A stretch of 64,000 nucleotides of DNA from Cupriavidus pampae. GTDB taxonomy: Bacteria > Pseudomonadota > Gammaproteobacteria > Burkholderiales > Burkholderiaceae. The notes under the pieces are model-generated. The model worked only from the letters and a program-made list of their open reading frames with translations, searched no databases and was not told where the DNA came from. This document shows, one piece after another, positions 1-8,247 of the stretch; position 1 is the first letter of the stretch, and each line of letters starts with the position of its first letter. The translations under genes and the position numbers were made by a program. The stretch lies in NCBI RefSeq assembly GCF_914271485.1, contig NZ_CAJZAG010000011.1, positions 1-64,000 on the forward strand, read 5' to 3'.

Positions 1-95
1 GGGGGGGGGGGGGGGCCCCCCCCCCCCCCCCCCCCCCCCCCGGGGTTGGGGGTTGCGGTGGGGGGGGGGGGCGCCCCCCCCCAACGCCCCCAGAA
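1..95. repeat. G/C homopolymer tracts at window edge
   Basis: The window opens with 15 G, then 26 C, a G-rich stretch with a run of 12 G, and a C-rich stretch. The last two parts can pair as an imperfect hairpin, and the G-rich part has the runs needed for a G-quadruplex. Nothing else in the window looks like this. I infer a contig end or assembly artefact rather than biology. The following bases to 203 hold no gene that I can support. Confidence 0.75.
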
Positions 96-203
96 CCCCA
101 CCGCGACGCTCGCCGCCTCACGTTCGTTTCCGGCGGAGAGGGAGAACGGCTGCGTAGTCACGCTTGCCTGGCCACCACGAGGAAGGCGCCAATCACGCGC
201 CGA

Positions 204-1262
204 TCAGAATGGCAGGCTGATGTAGAGCTTGCCCAGATCCGTTAGCTGGCCGTCTGCGCCGAGCAGGCTGGTGAAGTGGGTGTCGTTGTCCCAGCGGCCC
301 GTGAACCACGCGTAGCGGAACACGTCGGTGCGTTGTTCGCACGTGGCCACGAGGTCGCGCATCTGGGCTGCCTGCTTGGCCGGCGTGTCGATCGCGGCGT
401 TGCCGTCGCCGACGTGCCAGTTGGCGAACTCGGTGACCCAGAACGGTTTGCCGTACTTGGTCAGCCGGTCGAGCTGCCCGCCCAGGCCGTAGTCGTACCA
501 GTGGAACGCGATGTAGTCGATCTGCGGGTCGCGGTTGCCGTTGGCGGCGCGGTATTCGTTATAAAACGCGTCGAGCCATGCCACCGGATCGTTGAAGCCG
601 TTGCCGATATTGCCCCACGTGATGGCCGGGCCGACCAGCTTGACGCCCGTGTGCTGGGCCACCGCTTCGTAGCGCGGCCACAGCATCGCCGCATCGCGTG
701 GCTGCAGGTTGGCCTGGTCGCCGAGATTCGGTTCGTTCAGCAGCAGCAGGTACTTGATCTTCGGGTGCGCGCGCAGATAGGCTTCGATAGCGTTCGCGTC
801 GAAGTTGCCGTTCCACAGCATGGGGATGTAGTCCATGTTGTAGGCGGTCGTGGTGTCCGCCGCGGCCGTGCCGTTGGGCTGCGAACCCCAGTTGTACCAC
901 CAGCTCACGCCCGGGGCGAGCGCGCTGAGGTCGTTGGCGCTGCGCAGGTCGTAGGCGACTCCGCGCTTGGCGCTCTTGGTCACGCCGGGCGTGCCGATAT
1001 TGCCCGAGCCACCGACGTTGCCGCCGTTATTGCCCGTGCCACCGGTGCCGCCCGTGCCGCCATTGCCACCGGCGTTGCCGTTGCTGCCCGACCCGGACGA
1101 CGGTGATCCACCGCTGCCACTGGTGCCCGCGTCATCGCCGCCACCGCATGCGGTCAGCGTCATCACCAGCAGCGCCGCGCCAAGCAGTCCTGCCGTGCGC
1201 CGCCATATCGCACTCCATCCCACCTGGGGCATTGCCATCGCATTCGTTTGCATGGTCATCAT
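204..1262 (-). CDS. GH128-like glycoside hydrolase lipoprotein
   Basis: Exported lipoprotein of 352 residues. An N-terminal hydrophobic segment ends in the lipobox LTAC near residue 39. A Gly/Ser/Asn-rich linker of about 55 residues follows, then a TIM-barrel-type domain. NEPN near residue 176 and TEFANW near residue 277 match the paired acidic residues of the Asl1-like/GH128 family, whose characterised members cleave beta-1,3-glucans. Trp and Tyr residues (WWYNWG, HWYDYG) fit a carbohydrate cleft. The ATG overlaps the TGA of the upstream cytochrome gene (ATGA), so translation is probably coupled. The true start could be the second or third Met. The family call is firm from motifs; the substrate is inferred. 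Confidence 0.75.
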   Translation of the reverse strand: MMTMQTNAMAMPQVGWSAIWRRTAGLLGAALLVMTLTACGGGDDAGTSGSGGSPSSGSGSNGNAGGNGGTGGTGGTGNNGGNVGGSGNIGTPGVTKSAKRGVAYDLRSANDLSALAPGVSWWYNWGSQPNGTAAADTTTAYNMDYIPMLWNGNFDANAIEAYLRAHPKIKYLLLLNEPNLGDQANLQPRDAAMLWPRYEAVAQHTGVKLVGPAITWGNIGNGFNDPVAWLDAFYNEYRAANGNRDPQIDYIAFHWYDYGLGGQLDRLTKYGKPFWVTEFANWHVGDGNAAIDTPAKQAAQMRDLVATCEQRTDVFRYAWFTGRWDNDTHFTSLLGADGQLTDLGKLYISLPF

Positions 1263-3691
1263 AGTGATTTCACAAAGTCGATCAGTTGCTGACGATCGTC
1301 AGCGCTCAATGCCTTGAAGCGGTCTCGCGCGGGGGCGCCCTGGCCGCCGTGCCAGAGAATGGCTTCCTCGATCGTGCGCGCGCGGCCGTCATGCAGGTAG
1401 CGCGTATTCGGGTCGATGCTGCTCAGCAGCCCCAGCCCCCACAGCGGCGCGGTACGCCATTCGGAACCACTGGCGCTGCCCTGCGGATAGTTGTCCGCGA
1501 GGTCCTGTCCCATGTCGTGCAGCAGCAGATCCGTGTACGGATGAATCAGCTGGTTGCGCAGCTCGGCAAACTTGTGGCTGCCACCCGTCGTCAGCGAGGC
1601 CGCGTGACACGACGTGCAACGCGCCTGCGTGAACAACTGGCCGCCACGCGCCACGCGATCCTGCATGCGGCTTTCGGCCTGCTGCGCGGCGGTGATGGTG
1701 GCTCCACCCTGCTTGAGCTGGTCCACGATGGTCGGTGCCGGAATGCCGTTGAACTGCTGCCCCTTGAAGTGCCGTTGCGCGGGCACGCCGAGCAGGCTCA
1801 GGTAACGCGAGATCAGATCGACGTCGGCATCGCCAAGCTCTGGCCCGTTGGCATCGGCCGCGCGGCAGTCGCTACCCGTGGTGGCGCGGCCGCAGAAATG
1901 CTTGGGCAGCAGCGAAGTGGTCACGCCCATGTCGCCATTCAGCGCATCGGCGGTCTGCTGCAGCACCGTGGACGACGACGCCTTCCAGCCGAAGCGGCCC
2001 ACGCGCGGAATGCGCGCATCCACCGCATCGGGCACGATCTGCACGCGACCCAGCGTACCGTCAGGATCGGTGGCGCTGGCCTGCGCGAGTGCCACCAGCG
2101 TGGCTTCGGGCACGGCCTCGAGCAAACCCATGCCGACCAGATGCGGTGACGCGCGGACGGACATGCGATCCGGCATCGGCAACGTATTGCCGTTGACATC
2201 GGTCAGCGTGTAGACCGGCGTCTGCAGCGTGTAGGCGCTGCCATCCGGATACTTGCCAGCCGTATTGCGATAGCTGGAGATGCGCAGGAGCGCATTGCGG
2301 CCATCCCACGTGCGCCCGCCGTCCGTTACCAGACCCTGCCAGATGCGGCCACCGAAGCGGGTATCCGGTACCACGTTGCCATTGGCATCGGCCGAGCCCG
2401 TGAGCACGACCATATTGTTCAGCGGCAGGTTGAAACCGGGCGAGCTCTTGCCGTTGTTGGTGTGACACTGCACGCAGGCCGCTTCCTGGAACTTCGGGCC
2501 GGCACGATTGGCGAGCTTGTCGAACAGCGTCGGATTGCCGGCCTCGACGTGCGCGCCGGTCAGGAACGACGAGTGGAACAGGCGGCGACCCTCGACGAAT
2601 GGCTGGATATTGCGGCCGGCCACGTTGAGCGAAGGCTGCAGCAACTGCATCTCGGGTTCGTTCGACGCATCCTCGTGCAGCGTCATCAGCGGGCCACCGG
2701 CAAAGGCCTCGGGCGGAATCAGCTTCGTATCCCACGGAATCGGGGCCGCGTCGCAACAAGGCCCGCGGAACCATGGCACCACGCCCGGCGCGCCGACCTT
2801 GTAGGTAATGACGTCCGCGTAGTAATTGAAGCGGCCCAGCGCATCGCCCTGCGTGCCCGCAAGGAAGATACCGAGCTCGAATTCGACCAGATCGCCGTTC
2901 CGCAGCCCGCGATTCAACCGTGGCAGCGTCTTGATCTGCTTGACCAGCACGAATTCGCCGTCCTGCGGCGGCACGTTCAGGTCGGTGTTGTAGTTGCTGT
3001 TGGGATCTTCGTCCAGGGCGTCGTAGTTGGCGATCGGCGTGCGCAGTTCCTGCCCATCCTTGAGCATGCCGACCGGCAGACGCTTGACGCCGCCGTTGTC
3101 GCCGTACAGCGCTACCGCGGTCGGGCCCGGGTCGTCACCATCGCGGCGGCCAATAAAGCCAAAACGGAAATTGGTGCCGTACATCCACCATTGCGGCTTG
3201 ATGACTAACGTGAGGATTCGCTCCGCCGGATTGGTAGGCGAGACGTTGTCATAAATGGTAATCGCGTGCGTGCGGCGTTCAAAATAATGGGGCGCGAAAA
3301 TCCCGTACAGATCGCCGCCAGCATTGGTGCCGGTTTCCGACTGCTCGCGCGCATGGCGATCGCGTACGCGGCCACCGACGCGCGTGACGAGCGTTCCGTC
3401 GGTCAGCGTGTACTGGGTTGCGGGATCGACGCTGGACCAGCTGAGCGGTACGAAGGCGCCCACCGGCAGCGGCTGGTTGGTCGAAGGGCCATTGCCGCCA
3501 TTGCTGCCATTTCCACCGCCGGCGGGGTTGCCGCCGCTGCCGGCGCTCGATCCATCGCCGCCGCCGCAGGCCGCCAGGGCCAGCACGCAGGCCACTATGC
3601 CCGCGCCAAATAATTGACGCCCAAGCTGACGCCCAAGCTGACGCGCAGCCGCCATCGAGCGCGATGGCGCTATTTTGCTGTGAATCATCAT
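1259..3691 (-). CDS. di-haem oxidoreductase (DHOR-type) lipoprotein
   Basis: About 810 residues from the ATG at 3691. That start has an AAGGG Shine-Dalgarno sequence and gives a signal peptide ending in lipobox LAAC, which a longer in-frame start at 3886 would bury. Two haem-c motifs are visible, CVQCH near residue 405 and CTSCH near residue 690. The C-terminal text (LWGLGLLSSIDPNTRYLHDGRA) is typical of the DHOR/DUF1111 family of putative di-haem peroxidases. The protein is predicted to sit at the outer membrane facing the periplasm. The signal region carries a 12-base tandem repeat giving RQLGRQLGRQL. It overlaps the downstream glycosidase by four bases, so the two are likely one operon. 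The electron partner and substrate are unknown. Confidence 0.8.
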   Translation of the reverse strand: MMIHSKIAPSRSMAAARQLGRQLGRQLFGAGIVACVLALAACGGGDGSSAGSGGNPAGGGNGSNGGNGPSTNQPLPVGAFVPLSWSSVDPATQYTLTDGTLVTRVGGRVRDRHAREQSETGTNAGGDLYGIFAPHYFERRTHAITIYDNVSPTNPAERILTLVIKPQWWMYGTNFRFGFIGRRDGDDPGPTAVALYGDNGGVKRLPVGMLKDGQELRTPIANYDALDEDPNSNYNTDLNVPPQDGEFVLVKQIKTLPRLNRGLRNGDLVEFELGIFLAGTQGDALGRFNYYADVITYKVGAPGVVPWFRGPCCDAAPIPWDTKLIPPEAFAGGPLMTLHEDASNEPEMQLLQPSLNVAGRNIQPFVEGRRLFHSSFLTGAHVEAGNPTLFDKLANRAGPKFQEAACVQCHTNNGKSSPGFNLPLNNMVVLTGSADANGNVVPDTRFGGRIWQGLVTDGGRTWDGRNALLRISSYRNTAGKYPDGSAYTLQTPVYTLTDVNGNTLPMPDRMSVRASPHLVGMGLLEAVPEATLVALAQASATDPDGTLGRVQIVPDAVDARIPRVGRFGWKASSSTVLQQTADALNGDMGVTTSLLPKHFCGRATTGSDCRAADANGPELGDADVDLISRYLSLLGVPAQRHFKGQQFNGIPAPTIVDQLKQGGATITAAQQAESRMQDRVARGGQLFTQARCTSCHAASLTTGGSHKFAELRNQLIHPYTDLLLHDMGQDLADNYPQGSASGSEWRTAPLWGLGLLSSIDPNTRYLHDGRARTIEEAILWHGGQGAPARDRFKALSADDRQQLIDFVKSL
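3618..3650. repeat. 12-bp tandem repeat in signal-peptide coding region
   Basis: Almost three copies of the unit GACGCCCAAGCT encode RQLG repeats just before the hydrophobic core of the di-haem lipoprotein signal peptide. Unit length is a multiple of three, so slippage would change the n-region length without shifting frame. Confidence 0.6.
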
Positions 3692-4012
3692 TGACCCTTC
3701 ATTTTGTACAAACGTGCTTTCTTTTTGAATTTGCACGTGTCGACCCACCGCATCCGATAATTCGATTTTTATTGCTTGCAAACCGATAGCAAAGTCATTC
3801 CCAAAAATTGCCCGGCCACGCAATGCGCAAATGTATCGCTGACGATGACACGCGGATGATAAATTAATTGGGTTACTTGTAAACACCGTGGGTGTGAAAT
3901 TCTGTTAAACGCACGATGCGTTGCCACGATGCCGGACGAGGCATAATCGAGCGGTCTGGAGGAGAGCGCCACGGCGCGCCTCGTTCCTGGGGTGAATCCC
4001 CCCAAACGCACC

Positions 4013-4684
4013 ATGACTTTCGATCTCTTCGACTCGCTGCCGGCGCAACCCGACGACGACGCGGCCGAGGCCCTGGCACCCGGCGCAGTGTTGTTACGGC
4101 GCTTCGCCCGCGACGACGAGCAGGCCCTGCTGACGGCGGTACGCGGCGTGATCGCGAGCGCGCCCTGGCGACACCTGATCACGCCGGGTGGCCTGCGCAT
4201 GTCGGTGGCCATGACCAATTGCGGCACCTATGGCTGGGTCTCGGACCGCACCGGTTATCGCTACGATCCGGTCGATCCCGACAGCGGGCAGCCTTGGCCG
4301 CCGCTACCGGCGCCGTTCCTGGCGCTGGCCACGCGCGCCGCGGCAGCCGCCGGCTATGACGGCTTTGTGCCGGACGCCTGCCTGATCAACCGCTATCTGC
4401 CCGGCACCCGGCTCTCGCTGCATCAGGACCGCGACGAACTGGATCTGCGCGCGCCCATCGTCTCGGTGTCGCTCGGGCTACCTGCCACGTTCCTGTTTGG
4501 CGGACTGCGGCGCGCGGACCGGCCCGCGCGCGTGCGGCTGGCCCATGGCGATGTGGCGGTGTGGGGCGGCCCGTCGCGGCTGGCGTTCCACGGCATTGCG
4601 CCGCTGGTCGATGGCGACCACCCATTGGTGGGGCCACGAGCGCATCAATCTGACGTTTCGCAAGTCGCGCTGAACGGTCACTGA
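4013..4684 (+). pseudogene. alkB: AlkB-type 2-oxoglutarate dioxygenase, 3' frameshift
   Basis: Resembles AlkB, the Fe(II)/2-oxoglutarate dioxygenase that removes alkyl groups from DNA bases. The ATG at 4013 (MTFDLFDSL) is preferred to an upstream in-frame start. Visible features are LINRYLPGTRLSLHQDRDE near residues 125-143 with the iron ligands H and D, and WGGPSRLAFHG near residue 185 with the second His. After GDHPLVG the open frame reads PRAHQSD. The next frame instead gives GHERINLTFRKSR followed by a stop at 4671-4673, the expected AlkB C-terminus with the RxNxTxR arginines that bind 2-oxoglutarate. The shift lies in the GGGG run at 4630-4633, where one G appears extra. As written, the protein lacks its cosubstrate-binding arginines. 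It may be a true mutation or a sequencing error. Confidence 0.8.
4630..4633 (+). other. putative single-base insertion (GGGG run) in alkB
   Basis: Deleting one G here restores an AlkB-like C-terminus of 13 residues ending at 4673. Confidence 0.7.
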
Positions 4685-4786
4685 GCGAACACTGAGCGGT
4701 CACCGAACGGAAACTGGCCCGAAATCGCCAGAGATGGGCCAAAAAATGTCACGCGGGCGGCGGCCGACGACGTACGATTGCCAACC

Positions 4787-6322
4787 ATGACAACACGTAC
4801 CGACGCTCACGCGGACGGTGCCACATCCGAGACGCCCGCCATGACCGCCACACCGGGACGCACCGACGCGCGTGCGACCGCCACCTCCGCCCCACCTTCG
4901 CCCAAGGCGCCCGCTCCGCCCCCTGCCGCCCAGGCCGCGGGCCGTGCCGCCGATTCGCTGCGCGCGGCACTGCTGATTCTGGCTTGCATCGCCATCGCGA
5001 CGATTGCCGGGCATGCGGCCGGTGCCTCGCCGAAGCTGATCCTGGCCGCCGCGCTGGTGCTATCGACGGTGTGCTGCTGGGCCGTTGGCGTGTTGCCCGA
5101 GCCCACCACCACGCTGCTGTTCTTCCTGTGCGCGGTGGTGTTCCATATCGCACCACCAACCGTGGTGTTCTCGGGCTTCTCCTCAGCCGCGTGGTGGCTG
5201 ATGTTCGGGGGGGCGGTCACCGGCGTGGCGTTGCGCAACACCGGGCTGGCACTGCGGCTCGCGGACCGCATCTTCCACCAGCGCGCCAATCGCTACACGC
5301 AGGTCATCGCAACGGTCGCGGCCACCTCGGTCGGGCTGGCGTTCCTGATGCCATCGACCACGGGCCGCGTGCTGCTGCTGATGCCGATCGTGCTGGCGCT
5401 GGCGGACCGGCTTGGCTTCGGCCCCCAATCGAATGGCCGTATCGGCATGGTGTTGACGGTAGCGGCCGCCAGCTACATGCCGCCGGCAACGATCCTGCCG
5501 GCCAATATTCCGAACAGCGTGCTGCTCGGTGCGGCGAGCTCGCTCTACGGCATCAACCTCAGCTACGGCAGTTATCTGCTGCTGCACTTCCCCGTGCTCG
5601 GTCTGCTGAAGACGCTGGTGCTGGTGTGGCTGGTGTGCAAGCTGTTCCCGGAAAACGGACCGATGCCGCCGCAACAGCCTGCCGATCATGCCGCCATGAG
5701 CCGGCAGGAACGACTGCTCGCGGTGATCCTCATTCTGGCCGTGGCCGGCTTCGCGACCGATGCATGGCATGGCATCTCGCCCGCGTGGATCTCGCTGACC
5801 GCATGCATCATCTGCCTGCTGCCCGGGGTCGGGCTGGTTTCGTCGAAAGCGCTGACTGAACAGGTGCACCTAGTGCCGTTGTTGTATGTGGCGGGCTTTC
5901 TCGGCTTGGGGGCGGTGGTCGAATCGACCGGACTCGGCACCGCGATCAGCAGCGCGTTGCTGCATTGGCTGCCACTGGCGCCGGGCCATACCCTGGGCAA
6001 TGTGGGCGCGCTCAGCGCGATGGGCGCGGCACTCGGACTGGTGTCGACGTTGCCAGCGCTGCCCGCAGTGCTGACACCGCTGGCCAAGGATCTGGCCACG
6101 GCCACAGGATTGCCGCTTGAAACCGTGCTGATGCTGCAGGTGCCGGTGTTCTCCACCGTGTTTCTGCCATATCAGTCGCCGCCGATCATGATCGCGATGC
6201 AGCTCGGCGGCGTGGGACTGCGGCACGGCACGCGCCTCTGTCTGGCGCTTGCCGTGATTACGGTGCTGGTGCTGCTGCCGCTGGACTACCTGTGGTGGCG
6301 CGCGCTCGGCTGGCTGCATTAA
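4787..6322 (+). CDS. SLC13/DASS-type anion permease
   Basis: Polytopic inner-membrane protein of about 511 residues. The ATG at 4787 is chosen over an in-frame TTG at 4778. A polar, Ala/Pro-rich N-terminus of about 55 residues precedes roughly a dozen hydrophobic segments. FLMPSTTGRVLLLMPIVLAL and the C-terminal PYQSPPIMIAMQLGG resemble the two pseudo-repeats of divalent anion:sodium symporters (SLC13/DASS), which carry sulfate or C4/C6 dicarboxylates. It stands alone between alkB and a small regulator, so the neighbours do not identify a substrate. Family call good, substrate unknown. Confidence 0.75.
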   Translation: MTTRTDAHADGATSETPAMTATPGRTDARATATSAPPSPKAPAPPPAAQAAGRAADSLRAALLILACIAIATIAGHAAGASPKLILAAALVLSTVCCWAVGVLPEPTTTLLFFLCAVVFHIAPPTVVFSGFSSAAWWLMFGGAVTGVALRNTGLALRLADRIFHQRANRYTQVIATVAATSVGLAFLMPSTTGRVLLLMPIVLALADRLGFGPQSNGRIGMVLTVAAASYMPPATILPANIPNSVLLGAASSLYGINLSYGSYLLLHFPVLGLLKTLVLVWLVCKLFPENGPMPPQQPADHAAMSRQERLLAVILILAVAGFATDAWHGISPAWISLTACIICLLPGVGLVSSKALTEQVHLVPLLYVAGFLGLGAVVESTGLGTAISSALLHWLPLAPGHTLGNVGALSAMGAALGLVSTLPALPAVLTPLAKDLATATGLPLETVLMLQVPVFSTVFLPYQSPPIMIAMQLGGVGLRHGTRLCLALAVITVLVLLPLDYLWWRALGWLH

Positions 6323-6352
6323 ACCTTCTGCATTGCGCGCGCGCCCGGGGCG

Positions 6353-6568
6353 CTAGCGGCGGCCCACGTACAACGCGAGGTCGTACACCTCCATCAATGC
6401 GAGTAACTGGGCCGCGCTGACCGTTTCCGGATTCAGCTCCATATGAGAGATCCAGCTCTGGCTCACATGCAGCCGCGTGGCGGCCTCCGCCTGGCTGAGT
6501 CCGGCAATGGTTCGTGCACCCTGAAGCACCCGACCGAGGTCGAGGGCTGTGGTGATTCGCTCTTCCAT
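6353..6568 (-). CDS. HipB-like helix-turn-helix regulator (orphan)
   Basis: Small XRE-family DNA-binding protein. I place the start at MEERITT (6568) because a GGAGG sequence lies 11 bases upstream; a longer form starts at 6586. The helix-turn-helix reads LSQAEAATRLHVSQSWISHME, followed by the dimerisation-type segment LLALMEVYDLALYVG seen in HipB antitoxins. HipB normally pairs with the HipA kinase toxin encoded just downstream. Here the downstream neighbour is the permease on the other strand and no HipA-like frame is visible, so this copy is an orphan. The 297 bases between it and the BON gene hold no further gene that I can support. Confidence 0.7.
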   Translation of the reverse strand: MEERITTALDLGRVLQGARTIAGLSQAEAATRLHVSQSWISHMELNPETVSAAQLLALMEVYDLALYVGRR

Positions 6569-6865
6569 AGTTATGTTTTCCTCCATCTACGGGCCTCCGC
6601 GCGGTGCCCTCTTTTGATTTAGCAGTCACACGCGCATTGCGCAACCATAAGCCGCATTTGGCGATTCCCACCCGGCCTGCCGCTGTGGATCGTCCATGCA
6701 CGCTTGCGAGTGCTTGCAATTCCTACCGGGCGCTCTATTGCGCGCGCCACCACGCGACGGGCGCCGCGCAGTGTCCGATGTCGGCGTTTGTCCGAATGGA
6801 ACAGACCTTGCAGCTTGCGTCTTCAACACCTCGGCATTTCGACGCAATAAGCAATGGAGACGATC

Positions 6866-7405
6866 ATGGACAAGAATCGAACATCCCCACCTTTGACGGA
6901 TTTTCACTATGGCGGCCACAGCGGTGTGGATGACGAGAAGAGTCGCCCGCAAAAGCCAGTACGCGCGGCGGAGGATTCGGCTCCTCAGTCGCACGCGAAC
7001 ATGCCACCGCAGCCCTATCGCCCGCAACCAGGCTCCAACGAGCCGGATGGCGTGGAGCGCTACGGCATGTACGGCGTAGCGCCGGGCGCCGAAAAGCAGA
7101 CGCCGGAGTTCGCCAACGCTGGTCAACGCCCACTGCCCGGCCCCGCCGCGCTCGGCCAGTTCGATGGCGACGATATGCGGCCCGTCGAGCCGTGGAACGA
7201 TGCACAGCGGCTCGAAGTCCTGCATGAACGGCTGTCGATGGTCGTGGACCCCGGTGTGATCCAGATCGAGATGATCGATGGCGCGGTCACGCTACGCGGT
7301 ACCGTACGCGATGCTCCGACGCGCAAGGCCGTCGAGAATATCGTGATGGGCTGCCTCACCGATCATTACGTGCGTAGCGAGATCGATGTCGCTGCCACGC
7401 GTTGA
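6866..7405 (+). CDS. BON-domain protein with disordered N-terminus
   Basis: About 179 residues from MDKNRTS (6866), with GGAG eight bases upstream. Residues 1-110 are rich in Pro, Gln, Gly and charged residues and look disordered. Residues from about 115 to the end (LHERLSMVVDPGVIQIEMIDGAVTLRGTVRDAPTRKAVENIV) form one BON domain, a fold linked to phospholipid binding and envelope stress in OsmY-type proteins. No signal peptide is visible, so a cytoplasmic location is likely, unlike periplasmic OsmY. The function is unknown. Confidence 0.7.
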   Translation: MDKNRTSPPLTDFHYGGHSGVDDEKSRPQKPVRAAEDSAPQSHANMPPQPYRPQPGSNEPDGVERYGMYGVAPGAEKQTPEFANAGQRPLPGPAALGQFDGDDMRPVEPWNDAQRLEVLHERLSMVVDPGVIQIEMIDGAVTLRGTVRDAPTRKAVENIVMGCLTDHYVRSEIDVAATR

Positions 7406-7408
7406 GCG

Positions 7409-8110
7409 TTATTTGAGGTAATCGGCGAAGCGCGCGCGAATGTCGTCGAGATGCGCAAGCGTGCCCGACAGATGATCGCGCAATACCGCTTCCGCGCGCG
7501 CCGCGTCCCCCGCTGCAATCGCGGCCACAAGCTCGGCATGGTCACGCAATACCTCGCGCGCCTTGCCGGCAATCGGCAGATGCAGACGGCGCAGACGATC
7601 CAGATGCCCACTCTGCCGGCGTACCAGCGCGTGCAGATCCGGCACTGCCGCGGCGTCGTACAGCGCGCGATGAAAAGCCTGATCGTTGTCGCTGAACTCG
7701 TCGAGCGCATGAATCTCGAGCATGCGCGTCGCGCGATCGACGATTGCGCGCAGGCGTTCAAGCAGCGCTGCGTCGGGCGCGGCCGCGAGCGTGCGCACGA
7801 TCTCCAGTTCCACCGAGCGCCGCAGGAAATGCGCCTGGCGCGCAAGGGCGACATCGATACGACTCACGCGCGTGGCATGCTGCGGAAAGATATCGACGAG
7901 CCCTTCTTCCGCAAGCCGGATCAGCGCGTCGCGCACGGGCGTCTGGCTGATGCCGTATTGCGCGGCCAGATCGATGCGCGACAGCACAGTGCCGGGCGGC
8001 AGCGCAAGCGCGATGATCTGCTCGCGCATATGCTCGAACACCTGCGGCGCCGCCTGGCGTGTGCGGTCGAACTGGAACAGGGAGAGAGGTACCTGCAGCA
8101 AGGTTTCCAT
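7409..8110 (-). CDS. GntR-family regulator (FadR/FCD subfamily)
   Basis: 233 residues from METLLQVP (8110). The N-terminal winged helix contains SRIDLAAQYGISQTPVRDALIRLAEEGLV, typical of GntR proteins. The C-terminal FCD domain is all-helical and has Asp/His residues (NDQAFHRALYDAA, LRDHAELVAAIAAGD) at metal-ligand positions of the family. It is divergent from the dehydratase operon. A perfect palindrome in the shared promoter region suggests that it represses that operon and is released by a sugar-acid effector. The regulation is inferred from position and the palindrome. Confidence 0.85.
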   Translation of the reverse strand: METLLQVPLSLFQFDRTRQAAPQVFEHMREQIIALALPPGTVLSRIDLAAQYGISQTPVRDALIRLAEEGLVDIFPQHATRVSRIDVALARQAHFLRRSVELEIVRTLAAAPDAALLERLRAIVDRATRMLEIHALDEFSDNDQAFHRALYDAAAVPDLHALVRRQSGHLDRLRRLHLPIAGKAREVLRDHAELVAAIAAGDAARAEAVLRDHLSGTLAHLDDIRARFADYLK

Positions 8111-8151
8111 TTGGGGCGCGATTCTAGCCGAAAGCACCGTCGGGATCGTCG

Positions 8152-8180
8152 TTGACGTACTAATATATTAGTGCTTTAAT
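8152..8180 (+). promoter_or_regulatory. sigma70-like promoter with embedded operator
   Basis: TTGACG (8152-8157), a 17-base spacer and TTTAAT (8175-8180) give a good -35/-10 pair for the dehydratase operon. The spacer holds a perfect 14-base palindrome, ACTAATATATTAGT (8159-8172). A GntR-type repressor bound there would block RNA polymerase. Promoter and palindrome are read directly; the binding protein is inferred to be the divergent GntR gene product. Confidence 0.6.
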
Positions 8181-8247
8181 CGTCCGAATCAAGGCCGGCT
8201 ACACACTAGACCGGCTGCCCGCTTCAACGTGGATGGAAGAGACAACC

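Noticed and set aside
276-1106. open frame opposite the GH128-like gene
   Set aside because: Val/Arg/Gly-rich without motifs, while the minus frame has a lipobox and catalytic motifs.
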